From NCBI RefSeq assembly GCF_004337985.1, contig NW_021940922.1:527382-591381 (forward strand): 64,000 nt of DNA, read 5' to 3'. Shown in pieces: positions 34,270 through 46,189 of this stretch (its first letter is position 1; the number at the start of each line of letters is the position of its first letter). Position numbers and translations under genes: made by a program. Below the pieces are notes generated by a model that saw nothing but the letters and a program-made list of their open reading frames with translations, was not told the origin of the DNA and made no database searches. The DNA is from Pyricularia pennisetigena. Its lineage: Eukaryota; Ascomycota; Sordariomycetes; Magnaporthales; Pyriculariaceae.

Positions 34270-35781
34270 TCAAAGGCTATACCCAGCCAGCTCCCTCTGC
34301 GTCCACTCCCACAGCTTCCAGCTCAGGACCCTGTCGTTGCCGACGCCGCTCGGCCTGGCCGGCACGCCGACGGGCTCGTAGTACAGGCCGTTGCTGATGC
34401 CGCGGCCCGTGGCGGCCCAGAGGTGGTTCTTGGCGCCCTCGTGGATGGACGCGCCGAGCACGGGCATGACCCACTGCTCGAACCGCTCCAGCACCGCCCC
34501 GCTGCCCACCACCCGCGACCCGCCCCTCCGCCGGTTCCCCTTGGACTTGGCTATGCCCGGGTGGATGGACACGGTGGTGAAGAGCGGGCAGCGCTCCGCC
34601 AGCTCGCGCGCGTACAGGATGTTGGCCAGCTTGCTCTGCCCGTACAGCAGCCGCGACGGCGGCCCGCCGCCCGACTTGGACGACCGCCGCCTCCGCAGCG
34701 TCGACACGGGCCGCTGCGCCCGCTGGCTGCCCGACGTCGCTGCCCCGTCGTATGTGCCGTCTCGGCCCTCCTGGTCGGTCTGGTCCGTCTCGCTCCGCCT
34801 GATGTTGTTGGTGCTGTTGTTGTTGTTGTTGTTGTTGTTGGGCGTTGATCCCGCGCCGCTCCCGGGATCGGTAAAGGAGCTTGGGTCCGGCTTCAGGCTG
34901 TCAAAGTCGATGCCCTCGGGCGGGGTGAAGCGGTGCGCAAACGAGCTGACGCAGATGACCCTCACGTCGGACCCGACCGAGTCGCACGTCGCCGTGCGCA
35001 CCAGGAGCCGCATGAGCAGCTTGATCAGCAGCGCGTGCCCGAGGTGGTTGGTCCCAAAGTGCCGCTCGTACCCCTGGGCGGTGACGCCCGAAGGCACCGA
35101 GACCTCGGCCGCGTTCAGGATCAGGATGTCGAGGCGGTCGACGCAGGCCAGGAACCGCGACGCCGCGTCCCTGACCGAGTCGAGGTTGGCCAGGTCCATG
35201 TACAGAAAGTAGACCTCGGTCTCGTCGTGCAGCTTGTCGCCGTCGTCGTCGCCCCCGAGGTTGCTGCGCGTCGTGCTCCCCGACGCGCTGCCAGGCAGGC
35301 TCCGCCCTATCTTGTCGGTCCGTAAGCTGCGGCTGCCGAGGTCGATGTGACTCCTGTTGGGGCGCAGCGAGCTCATCTCCAGGAAGCTGCTGCTGTCCAC
35401 CGGGAGGCCGCCCTGCTCCGCCGCCGCCGCCGCCGAGGTGACCGTCGTCAGCGCCAAGCTCCCCGTGCTCTCCACCGAGGTGGTTGAGGCGGTGCGGGAG
35501 CCGGAGGACGACGACTGGAGCGTCGATGGAGGCGCGGCGGGGTGGGCGGTGGGCGTCGGCCCGGGCTTTTTCCTCAGCCGCCTCCGGATCTCGGCTATCG
35601 CAGCCCCTGCCCTCTCGGCGTTGCGGCCTGCGATCCACACCTGCGCCGGTCGGCCGTTCTGAGACAGCTGAGCGGCCGCCTCCTTGCCCAGGCCGATGGT
35701 GCCCCCGGTGATGAGTACGACCTTTCCCCGGAGCGAGGGTATGTCACGCTCTGGCTGGTAGTAAGGATACGTCACACACAT
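34270..35781 (-). CDS. Short-chain dehydrogenase/reductase with large low-complexity insertions
   Basis: Single-exon gene of 503 residues; ATG at 35779-35781, TGA at 34270-34272. It is an NAD(P)-dependent oxidoreductase of the SDR/retinol-dehydrogenase-like type. The Rossmann glycine motif TGGTIGLG is at residues 25-32, DILILNAAE follows later, the catalytic serine lies in CVSSFAH and the catalytic pair in YGQSK. HPGIAKSKG and a C-terminal WAATG-type segment resemble fungal light-induced-alcohol-dehydrogenase-like SDRs. Two insertions expand it: a Ser/Pro/Thr/Ala-rich block of roughly 130 residues after the first alpha-beta units, and a block with eight consecutive Asn (from a GTT-strand repeat near 34818-34841) plus Arg/Ser-rich sequence before the YxxxK site. 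An ordinary SDR has about 250-330 residues. All catalytic residues remain, so activity is plausible. Confidence 0.9.
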   Translation of the reverse strand: MCVTYPYYQPERDIPSLRGKVVLITGGTIGLGKEAAAQLSQNGRPAQVWIAGRNAERAGAAIAEIRRRLRKKPGPTPTAHPAAPPSTLQSSSSGSRTASTTSVESTGSLALTTVTSAAAAAEQGGLPVDSSSFLEMSSLRPNRSHIDLGSRSLRTDKIGRSLPGSASGSTTRSNLGGDDDGDKLHDETEVYFLYMDLANLDSVRDAASRFLACVDRLDILILNAAEVSVPSGVTAQGYERHFGTNHLGHALLIKLLMRLLVRTATCDSVGSDVRVICVSSFAHRFTPPEGIDFDSLKPDPSSFTDPGSGAGSTPNNNNNNNNSTNNIRRSETDQTDQEGRDGTYDGAATSGSQRAQRPVSTLRRRRSSKSGGGPPSRLLYGQSKLANILYARELAERCPLFTTVSIHPGIAKSKGNRRRGGSRVVGSGAVLERFEQWVMPVLGASIHEGAKNHLWAATGRGISNGLYYEPVGVPARPSGVGNDRVLSWKLWEWTQRELAGYSL

Positions 35782-37900
35782 TTCCGGGTGCCTGTCGTTT
35801 TATCCCGAGACAGCAGCAGTGTAAGCGACCGCCAAAGCAGATCAAGTTCTTTTTCGCGTGATCAACACAAATTTGAGAAAAATAAATTAGACAACAAAGA
35901 TTAATGATGGAAAACGTCTCGGTGCTGGTCTTTGATGATTTGGCTGGTCACGCTGACAACAACAATAAGTCTGTCGGGCCAGGTCTGTGCAGCTTATTGC
36001 ACGAGGCTTGCTGCGGATAGGATTCACGGTTGTTCTGTCGAGGGATTGTGCTGGATTGTCAGTTGTTTCCCAAGCTTTCAGTCAAATATATCAACTGGCC
36101 AATGTAGATTTGCGTCTTGCGAAGCTGGGCTCTCATGTTTTATTCGGGGCTTTTTTTATTTATTTTTTTTATTTTTACAATCAACGGAAGTGGACAGACC
36201 TTAAGATCTCTATATTCATGATCGGGCCAGCCGAGATCTGGGTGCTGCTGCTGGACAGCCTTCATCCGTCCCCGCTCCATCGTCCAGTCTAACGGATTTC
36301 GCTCCAACAAAAGCCAGTAAACTCTGTGGGCATGAAATACGAGACAACGCTACTTCATTTCTCCAAAAAAAAGGCCTCATGGTTTACAACTGGATGGGGG
36401 GGAGAGCGGCGGACGCTTTGTGAACGGTCGAGACCAATGACCAGGATACCAAGCCTTTGATTGGACGATGCTCGTGGGTGAGGATTGGGAACGACATGGG
36501 CAAACTTTTTCTCCCCCAGCCACATAGGCTAGAGATCAGAGGTCGGTGTCGACGAGAGGTCGTTGGGGAGGACACTGCTGATGCTGGGTACCGCACTTGT
36601 CCCAAACCCCCTTCGCCCTTTCGCTTTTGTGCTGAAGTGCGGCAGAAAAGAAGGAGAAAAAAAAAACAGACTTTGGGCTAAAGGTTGGGGGAAGGTTTGC
36701 CATTCATCTGATGTAGATTCGCCAATGGAGCAGTGTCCTGGCTCCTTTTTCTGATTTTCCAAGGTGAGCACAAATGGGGGGAGGCAGGGGAAGAAGCAAC
36801 CCAAGGCATCTAGGTGCTTCTAAACTTTTTTTACTTGACAGCATGCAGGCTATGCAAAGGATACAAAGTATGGAGAGCCAGCTTGACCCATAACCGTGGG
36901 CACCAGCTGCATGCAAACCAAGAAAGTAATGCAAGCAGGGTCTTGTGCATCAGGGACGGGGTGTTAAAGTTTAGTAGTTTTTTTTTCTTTTGGAGTCGAC
37001 TTTTCCTCTCGCGGTTCAGTATAGACAAAATCTTGATACATGGCCATAGGCAGGTGGGATTCGTGCCCATTTGCAATATCAAGGGACTGATTCTGTCCGA
37101 TTTGAAGCTGGCCAGTGAAGGAACTTATTCTTTCAAGATTGTACCGGCAGCACCGGTGATAAGCTGTAATACATCCGGGAGCACCGTCTGCGAGAGATTA
37201 CTATATAAATGGCGTGTAGGCTGGGATATCACAAATATCCTCATTCGTGTCTTGAGCATAGCAAACAAGCGCTTCGGCCACGCCGTCCTGGAAGTTTACG
37301 ATTGGGGTCCGAATACACTAAACCACGTTGGCCTGTCGCAACCCAAAAGGAGCTAGTAAAATAGTCGTAGTCAATTGCCTTGTATATTGATCATGTAGCT
37401 AAGACTTCAATCCTGGTTCCTGCTCCCAGTTGTTATGCTCTGCTCCGGAGAGCCCGACTGCCCAGCTCAGCTAGGAACAAAGCGACCGGACACTTTACGC
37501 TTCTACCGTTTAAATAGCCCTAGCATGACTCTGGCTGTTCGTAACAGCGAGCAAGACAGCCTCCGCGGGTTGCTAGTCCCCGAAAAAAAAAGTCTCACTA
37601 CCATATTATCTGCTTCAAGCCTCCAGGGTCCCCAGCTAGGTCTTCCGTTGCTCGTCCTGGTCGGCTGCCGCGTCTGGGATAAGGCACGATTCGTAGAGTG
37701 CATTCATCAGGTAATTTTTGTTGACATTCCAAGCTGCATGGCAAAGTCTCCTTCTCGTCGTCTTGATATACCCTACTCTTCTATCTCTGGGCAACGAAAA
37801 AAAGAAGACTGGTATTTGCAGCTTCGCATACAAGAAACCTGTGCAGCCTGGCTTTTGACGCTTTGCTAGACCCCTCTCTGTCAAGTCTGCATCCGTATAA
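35782..37900. other. Intergenic, left flank of the transposon block
   Basis: GC is normal and there is no RIP signature. A 180-codon open frame at 36814-37356 (+) contains a phenylalanine run and no motif I know; I do not call it a gene. Confidence 0.55.
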
Positions 37901-37905
37901 CACCG
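37901..37905. repeat. Target-site duplication CACCG, left copy
   Basis: The five bases directly before the left LTR are identical to the five directly after the right LTR (59811-59815). Five-bp duplications are usual for LTR retrotransposons. Confidence 0.92.
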
Positions 37906-38071
37906 TGTTGCAGTAGATAGATCTTGGCATCACATGACCAGATGAGCTTAGTCAGCGCTGTGCACACCATAAAAGCGCTGCCACGCTCGTTAACCTAAAT
38001 AGCGCACCCTACCTAAATACATAACTCTCCTACCACTTATGCAGGCTGCACGTGTACGTTCGTGTGCGTCA
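37906..38071 (+). repeat. 5' LTR of Ty1/copia element
   Basis: 166 bp starting TGTTGCAG and ending GTGCGTCA (canonical TG...CA ends). It differs from the right LTR at seven sites by my reading, all transitions. At six of them the left copy carries the A or T, as expected from RIP. Confidence 0.93.
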
Positions 38072-38072
38072 A

Positions 38073-38083
38073 TTATAAGCCCG
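38073..38083 (+). other. Primer-binding site, half-tRNA(iMet) type
   Basis: TTATAAGCCCG lies two bases after the LTR. One G-to-A change restores TTATGAGCCCG, the complement of the initiator-tRNA anticodon stem-loop (CGGGCTCATAA). Priming from an internally cleaved initiator tRNA is known for Drosophila copia. That it applies here is inference from position and sequence. Confidence 0.65.
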
Positions 38084-38188
38084 GTACAACTATAAATTAT
38101 AAAAGTCTCTATTTTACGCAAATTGCAATTATATATTAACACGAATAACGTTTATTTTATCTATTTTTTTCTTTTTTTACCGCATATT

Positions 38189-41100
38189 ATGTTTACGACC
38201 GAAAAACTCCAAAAATCGCTAGCAGCGCTTAATTTACGCGCCCAATGGCTTAAATGGTTTAGAATTTACCGCCAAAATGCAAAAATATTACGTATTTGGA
38301 AATTGGTTAATCCAAACCAATAAACCGACGAAAAATTCCCAATATTTGAAAAATTTACCGAAAACGTTACAAAATTGTTTAAACGTTTCCGATTCGACGA
38401 TTATTATACAAATTTACGAATTTAGGATTTAAACCCGCCTAAGGTTAAACGCAAAATAAACCAAATCGCTAAATCGTTTGCAAATATAAATAAACCTGTT
38501 TTTAAAAGCCTAAAAAAGCCTGTTATACCTGGTAATTTTACGCCTTCCGAAATAAAACGCGCGGTAAATAAAGTACGCGAAACGTAAAAATTATAAAAGG
38601 ATTATATAAACGAACAATTCCGAAAAATTAATATTTTTTTCCAATGGGTTATAGAAAATATAAATTTAACGTATTTTAGTATAGCGTTTTTTATTATTTA
38701 ACGCAACGGTTGGAACACGTTTAAAAAAATAGTTAAAACGTTCCAGGAAAAATTCGCACCTTTTTTAACGCACGTTAAAAAGCAGGTTATTAAAAATTAC
38801 ATAACAACCCTGGTTTTAATTCGTATAATAAATAATAAAACGAATTGGTTTAAAATTTACAATTTAATTTACGAAAAAACCCGGAGCTATAAAATAGCCG
38901 ATTTTAAAAAGGATTTAGCGATTAAAAATTTTATCGAAATAAAAGGACGTTTCCAACCCTTTTGGGCCATAAACGTTCGGAACGAGTTAAATAAACCGGA
39001 TTATACAATTATTTTTAAATATATTTTTAAATGGTTTAGGAACGCGTTTTACGACGATACCACCAATTTTTTAATAAAGGGTAACCGCAATTTCGCTAAA
39101 TTTTATATGATATTTGGCGGATCCGTTAAAAAGTAAAATAAAAATTTAAGCTACATTTTTAACAGGGGTAAAAATAGGGGAAATATACGGAATGAATATC
39201 CTTATAGTTACAATTATTTTTAATTACCAAATTTATACGAAAAATTAGTGTGCGCGGTAATAGGAAGGAATCCCAAAATCCGTATACGTGGCCCCTATTT
39301 AGCCGAAAATTGTAAAAAAATTTGCGCCGAATTTAAAAAAAACCGTTGGTTTTTTGTCCGCGAATTATTAATTTAAAAAGGTATAATTACCGAATTAGGA
39401 TTTACCACGAGCGGAAGGACGAAAAAAGCACCGCAGTTTAAAAAATAGGGGGGGCCGCCCATTATTTCGGCGGCCTGCCTAACCATTTTTACCGAACCCG
39501 ACGACCTTATATATTTTTAAATACGTTACGATAAAGGAGTTAGCGCATTTACGTCCATAAACACCTTTTATAACCTATATTATAATAATATTTTGTTCGA
39601 TAATTGCTGTTTTATACATTTGGTAAACGTTAAAAAACGCCTGGACCCGGGTTTTATCCGTAAATTTACAAATACGGATCCGCAATTCGTTATATGCGGT
39701 ATTTAACAATTTAAAATTACCGCGTTTGGTACGCGTATTATATAAAACGTATTAAACAGAGGACGAACGTTAAAATTCGTTAACGTAGCGTACGTACCCA
39801 ATTTTTACGTTAATATCGTGTTAAAAACGCGTTTAAAGGATAAAAACGTATAATATAACGGCTGGGATTGCATTTTGCGTTTAAAAAATATAAAAGATAA
39901 TTTGGTATTATGCGGCTTGTAACGACGTAATAACGTAATTTTCCTATAATATAAACCTGTTTATTACCTGCGCGTTACCCCTGCCGTACAAATATTTTTT
40001 GCAGGTATTATTTTTTTAACGGTTATAAACGGTTGGATAAAATTTATTAGGATTTTATAAGGGAGTTCCACGGAAATATACGACGAAAAAAAAACAATTC
40101 GTTAATTTGGTATTGGAAAACCGGCTACCTGGGTCCGGAAGCGTTTAAAGCGTTAATCCACCGGGTTAAAAGTGTAAAAATTAAAAGATTAAAAATATTG
40201 GAATGCGAAACGTGCGTTTAAATATATGGTAAAACAGTGGTTTCGAGGCGTTTAAGGGGCGAATTATACAAACCCTACCATATAATACATTTAAATTTTT
40301 TCCATTTTGAAAAATTAGGTACTGGTATGCGGTATTTGCTATTATTAAAAAACGAATATTCGGGGCGTTTAACGATTATTCCGTTTACCGGAAAAACGAA
40401 GGTAAAATTCGTATTAACAATATTCGGTTTCGAACAGTGGGTAACGCGCTAATACGGTTTACAAATTGCGAAGTTTTTCCACGATAACGAACCTATTTTA
40501 ATAACGTATACGGGATATATTTTTTACTAAAAATAGTGCAAAAAGTTTGGGATCGAAATAAAAACGTTTTTTTTTAATATATATAAACCGAACGGCCAAA
40601 TAAAGCGTTCGGGATAGGAGGTAATTGTGCGCGCGTTTAAAATGCGTTTAGCAGCCAATTTACTTACCTCCATTTGGTTAAAAATAATTATGGCCGCAGG
40701 TTATTTTATTAATATAAATCCATTAATAAACCGGAAGGGTTTTAACCCAAACGAAATCCTATTGGCATAGTTTAAGGGGTTTTTTAGGTGGTATATACCT
40801 GCAGTATTTATTATATTAAATAAAAATTTGCGCCCAAATTGGTTTAATACGTACGTATACGGGTATAAAATTTACGTATTAAACCCGGTAAAAGCGAAAT
40901 TAAAGGATAAAGTAATATTTAAAACGAGCCTTAAAACGCACGTAGGATACCTGGTTAAATATAAATTTTTTAGGATATACCATATTTGGGTGCCCTTTTT
41001 CGACAGGGTTATTATTTTACGCAACGTCCGATTCGACGAAATACGCTTTTACCAGGGATTAAAAAAAAAAAAATAAAAACCGGTAAATTTAATAACGAAT

Positions 41101-43740
41101 ACGAATTTTTAATAAACCGGATCCACGAACCAATATTGGAGTTTTTAAGGGACGGAATAATCGAACGATTAAATTTACTACGAAATAAACCATTGTTCGC
41201 ACCTAATCCAGGCGTTTTTATTATTAATTAGGGGTTAAATAACGTATTAATATTATAAAAATGGAGCGCGGAAATATTTACGGAGCACCGTAATATGCAT
41301 TTCCGCGAACAAATCGCAGAAAACGATATTTTTAAAAATTTGGGCGGACCGATCCCAGGTAAAACGGTTAATTAACCGGAACCGTTTAGGATATAAATAG
41401 TTAACGAATTAATAAAATATACGTTGGTGGTATTAGCGTATTTAAAAGTTTTGGAGGATAATATAATAACGCTTAAAACGGGAAAAAATTACGTATTCGA
41501 TATACGTATATTAAATAATAACGGATTTCCACCACGTGCGCCTACGGACCCTGTAAAAAAACCGGGTGCGCCGAAACTGGTAAAAAATACCCGAACGGTG
41601 GAATTAATCGTTATTAATAACGAACCGGCGCGGGAATATTTTACGTTTAACCGTTTTTTTATCGGGGGTAATATACCGGAACCGCAATCCGAACCCCCGA
41701 ACCCGACGAAAATTACCGTTATATCCGTACGACTTTTAAATATTACGTTCGCACCGGTACCCCAAACCAGCGTTTAAACGCGTATAATAAAATTTAAACG
41801 TTTTTCGAAAACGCCCCGATTTATTATAAAAGCGTTGGAAGCAAATATAAAAGGATAACGCCAACGCGGTAAAAAAAATATAACCCGTGGAAAGCGCGGG
41901 GGTAATAATAATAATACGAATTTTATAAACGCGATTATCCCAGGGGGAAAAAACGTGGTATATGGAAATAATAATATTTATTTACAGCAAATATATACCG
42001 AAAACCAGATAATTGTTCCAGGTTTTTAATTATAGTTAACGTTTTTATTAACGTTCCTGTCTAATTAATAAAACACGTTGGAAGGCGGTAATTATAATTA
42101 TAAAATATTGCACGAAATTATCGCGGCGGTAATATAATAAAAAAAACCGGATAAAAAAGTTAGACCGTATAAAAACGATTTTGTGCCTACGTTTAAGGTT
42201 TGGAAAAAATTTATGGCGCACCCGGATAAAAAGCAGTTTTTTAAAGTAGCGAGAACGGAGTGGATAAGTTTCGAAAAAAAAAAGATATGGGAAATAACCC
42301 CTCGGTTAAACTGCATTATAAAACCCGTACCGCTTACATAGGTATTTACGTATAAATTCGACAAAAACGGTTATTTCGAGCGTTATAAAATACGGTTCGT
42401 GGTAAAAGGTAATTAATAAACGCTTAATACGTTTGAAAATATTTACGCGGCGATATTAGCCGCACGTAATTTCAGGTTAATATTAACCTTAATGGCGCAT
42501 TTCGACCTCGAAACGATCCAAATCAATATAAGCAACGTTTTTTTTAACGCAACGTTTAATATAAATAAACCGGTATTTTGCACCGCACCAAAAAAGTTTG
42601 GGAAAAAAATACTATATTTAAATTACGAAAAACGTTTTACGGTATAAGGGAATTACCTAAACTTTGGTACGAAAAATTCCTAAAAACGTTATAAAGTTTG
42701 GGATTTAAACCAGTTGGTAATAAACCATATATATACGTATTTATATAAAATAAAATTATCGTAATTTTTTTCGTAAACGATATAATCGTATTATATACCG
42801 CAAAACACGCCAGAGACGGTAAAGCGGTTATCGACGGCCTAAAAATTAAATACGAATTACGGGAGGGGCAGCTTTTTTAGTTTTTTGGGATACGCGTACT
42901 GCGAAATAAAAAGCAACGCACAGCAATTTTATTGCACGATTCGTATATCGAAAAAATCGCCATGTGTTTTAAACTTACAAAAAATTTAAAATACCCGCCG
43001 ACGCCATTACCAAAAAATCTTATAATAAAATACGAAGGGACCGCAATTCCAAATAAGGTTAAAACTTACTAGGAAATGGTAGGGTTTATTTTATATACCG
43101 TTATTATATTTAAACCGGACGTTGCGCACGTAATATTAATATTTTTTAGGTTTTTTACCAATTTTAATCCTTTTTACAAACGCCTAATTAAAAAAATATT
43201 ATTTTATTAATATAGTACGAGGTTTTTAGGAATTAAATACGGAGCGAGCGACCAAAATCAGCATTTTATATTTGCAAATAACGCATTTTTCGGCGACGAT
43301 TTAAATACGAGGAAATTTTTAAAAGGATACGTGATAATATTATTCGGAGGAGCTATTAACTGGAGGGCGGTAAAGCAAACCACGGTAATAACGTTTATAA
43401 TAAAAGCAAAGTTATACGTATTATCGAAAGCGGCCAAAGAAATTATGGCTTTAAAACGGATTTTTAAGGAAATACGGCTGAATTTCGGCGAGTTTTGGAA
43501 TTTATATTGCGATAATAAACAAACGATACGTTTAATCGTTAACAAAAATTTTCGCATTAATACCAGCTTGCGTTATATAAATATATAAAATATATAATTT
43601 AAATAGGAGCACGCCAAAAAAAGCTTCTACGTTACTTACCTGGAAATAAAGTTTATACCTGCAAACGGATTTACCAAATCGCTATCGATCCCCAAATTCG
43701 AGCATTTTAAGGTATTCCTAAACCTGTATAACGTTTAACA
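38189..43740 (+). pseudogene. copia gag-pol remnant
   Basis: Reading through RIP stops, the + strand gives a Gag-like start (MFTTEKLQKSLAALNLRAQW, then WKLVNP) at about 38189 and a protease/spacer segment with CCFIHLVNVKKRLDPG at about 39600. The integrase core (HFEKLGTGMRYLLLLKNEYS, about 40290-40440) is followed by its C-terminal part up to about 41080. Reverse transcriptase (YKIRFVVKGN, AARNFRLILTLMAHFDLE) lies at about 42360-43200. RNase H (INWRAVKQTT, AKLYVLSKAAKEIMALK, YCDNKQTIRL) lies at about 43360-43560. Stops interrupt every domain and the frame shifts in places, so no product is possible. Trans-mobilisation of such a copy would need another element's proteins. Confidence 0.85.
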
Positions 43741-43749
43741 AAATTTAAA

Positions 43750-45700
43750 AAGGAGTTCGGAAGCACGGTAAAAAGTACAGCATTGAATAACGCGTGTTAA
43801 TCCTATTAAAAAAAAAACAATAATAAAAAGTAACGAATATATAAAATAACGAATATTTAGGGCCGAAACCCATTTATAAAAAAACCTAATGGCCGGCGCC
43901 AGCGCCGCCAGGAAATAATATAAAATAAATGCCCGTAATAGGTTAACCATTAAAAGTCGTACCCACTATTGCCGGTACGCCGCCTATAATAACTAACCCC
44001 GATCCCACCTGGGCATTACGAAATAGCGCCTCCTTTGCGTTTTACGGCGCAAAAGGAATATTAAAAACCTTTTTTACGGGTTTTAACGCAGGAATATTCC
44101 TCGTTTGGAAAATTACCAATTTTTTCGTTTAAAATTCGGTTTAATCCCGGAAATAGTACGTAACCACGTTCCGAAAAAATTAAACCTTTTTGGCGGGGGT
44201 ACGCGGCGATATAAAAAACGTTTGGTTTAAATCGCGCGCGGCGTATTTAAAAAATCCCCCAATTGGGAAAAAAAAGCAGGTATACCCATTTCGGCAATTT
44301 TAATAACGCGGTAAACGCGTTCCCCGCGCACGGGAACGTACGCCGGGTTAATTAACGTATAAACCGGTCGCGGTTCCGGACAAATACGTTTTCGTATACC
44401 CGAAATATAATACCGGGCGATTTATAAAATCGTTTGGGCGTATACGGCGGGGGCGAAAACGACGCGATTATATTACGTACGTTAATTTACGCTGTTTTTA
44501 AATAAACGTTTTAAAATAGGGGAAATATTTACGGAGCGGACGGGGCGGTCGTCGCTATTTTCCTCCTCCTTATCCTTTTTTTCCTTTTCGGTTTTTTTTT
44601 TTCCTTTTTATATTTTTCGGTTTTTATATATATGGTTAATATTACTTTACGTTTTTAGGCACGGTTTGGGAATAATTTACGGTATTTTTAACGCCGCGCG
44701 CGCTTTTAACACGCCCGGAAGCGGCTTTAAGGGCGGCGGTTTAAATAAGCGCGGGGGCGGGTTCGGTAACGGTAAAAATAGCAGCGGGGGTGGGTTCGGT
44801 AACGGTAAAGGTAATAGCGGGGGCGGGCGCAGGGTCGGTAGGATTTTTAACCATTGGTATTTCGGTAATAATTTTTTCGGTTTGCGTTTCGGAAATTACC
44901 GTTTCGGCGGGAATAGCGGCGGGGGCCGTATCGGTAACCGCAAAAATAAAAACGGCGCCGGTAGCGACGGTAAAAAAGGTTTATATTTTACCGTTAATTT
45001 AATATTATAAAACCGGTTGCGATATAAATTATACCCGTTGGTTTTTAACCTCCCGCTAGGAAAATTGAAAAGCGCGTTACAATTATAACGTTTCGGCGGC
45101 GTTGGTTCGTTTATATATATATAGGGAACGCGTTAATTAGGTCGCACGTTCGGAAATTCGCTAAAGCATAAATAAGGATTTACAATTGTACGCGTTTTTC
45201 GGCGCGATTAAATCGATTCCCGTTAATGGGAATAAATAAAAATATTATATTATACCCGTTAATAAGCGCCCAACCGGTATTTAACGCATAGCGCGGTTTG
45301 CGTACAACGTAACCCGCCAAATAAACGAAAAAAAACCTGTTTTTGTTATTATTGCTATTGCTGCTGGTACTAATATCGACGTTAACGGGCGCGCAAGTTA
45401 TTAAACGCAAAATATAGGGCGTAAACGACCATTTACGAATTGGGTATTTGGGTATAAAATAAGGTTTAAAATTAAAATTCGGATTTAAAAAAACGAACGA
45501 AATATATATTCGCCGTACGTTTACCAATTTTATTATAAATTATTATCGCTATTAATATAATAGGGGGTATAATATTACGGATTTGTCGCCATTAAAAAAG
45601 GTTTACCGCCTGCGTTAAATATAATAGGAAGCGCTAAAGGCTGGTAAAACCCGCTGGCGGCGCGCGTTGCACCGCTACCGTTTATTAACGTTATAAATCT
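43750..45700 (-). pseudogene. Possible antisense ORF between copia pol and PPT
   Basis: About 1.9 kb of copia internal DNA lies beyond RNase H and has no copia domain. Read on the minus strand, with TAA taken as mutated CAA, a long coherent frame appears. It has a Gln-run region (about 45340-45370), a Pro/Lys-rich block (about 44700-44960), a KEKKDKEEE-type charged stretch and a hydrophobic C-terminus near 43800-43940. The + strand frame is also fairly open, because RIP lowers stop density unevenly. Direction and reality are uncertain, and no family is recognised. Confidence 0.3.
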
Positions 45701-45797
45701 TTTTTATTTACGTAAATAAATATATATAGATATTGGCCGTAAAGGCTATATATAATTATGTAAATAGTTGATTCTGCTTACCAACGCAGAGTTAACT

Positions 45798-45805
45798 GGG
45801 GGGTA
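45798..45805 (+). other. copia polypurine tract at the interrupted 3' LTR junction
   Basis: CTGGGGGGTA is followed by TGT, the first three LTR bases, after which the nested element starts. On the far side GGGGTG leads into TGTTGCAG of the right LTR. The original junction was therefore a G-rich tract directly followed by the 3' LTR. Confidence 0.75.
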
Positions 45806-45808
45806 TGT
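45800..45808. repeat. 9-bp target duplication of nested element, left copy
   Basis: GGGGTATGT here corresponds to GGGGTGTGT at 59639-59647. Eight of nine bases match and the single difference is a G-to-A transition, as RIP would give. Confidence 0.75.
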
Positions 45809-45985
45809 TAGTCTCAGGGCTCATCCCTGAAGCCCAAAGTTCCACAATTAATCCACTCCGTTCGCTTCGCTCCATTTCGTAGCTCAATTGCGGTTTTGCA
45901 ATGTACCTGTGGGTCCATCCAAAAAACGCTTTGGTTCAGGTCTGAGGACAACTTGTCGATTTTCGCCGTTTATGGCGGTATTTTT
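45809..45985 (+). repeat. Left terminal inverted repeat of nested element
   Basis: About 175 bp, imperfect. It contains a GGGCTCATCCCTGAAGCCC hairpin close to the tip and the conserved CGCCGTTTATGGCGG inverted repeat at its inner end. Composition is normal, in contrast to the RIP-mutated sequence on both sides. Confidence 0.7.
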
Positions 45986-46189
45986 GGCCTTTTTGCGACC
46001 GACACTCCCTTATTATTCCACAACCACGCAAAATATCGAAAAAAAAACATCGTTAAAAATAGGAATTGGTAGGCCTTTTTTATCGATTTAAAATTTTTTG
46101 CACCCGGTACGCCAATTAAAAATTGGATATAACCCGCCCTTTATCCGTTTATAGCGGTATCCCTATTATTAATTCAAAAACATTATCGA

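Noticed and set aside
36814..37356. 180-codon open frame (+) near the transposon block
   Set aside because: Contains a phenylalanine run from a T homopolymer and no motif I know.
37906..38071. The 166-bp flanking repeat as a plain segmental duplication or long target duplication
   Set aside because: TG...CA ends, adjacent CACCG copies and a primer site show it is an LTR.
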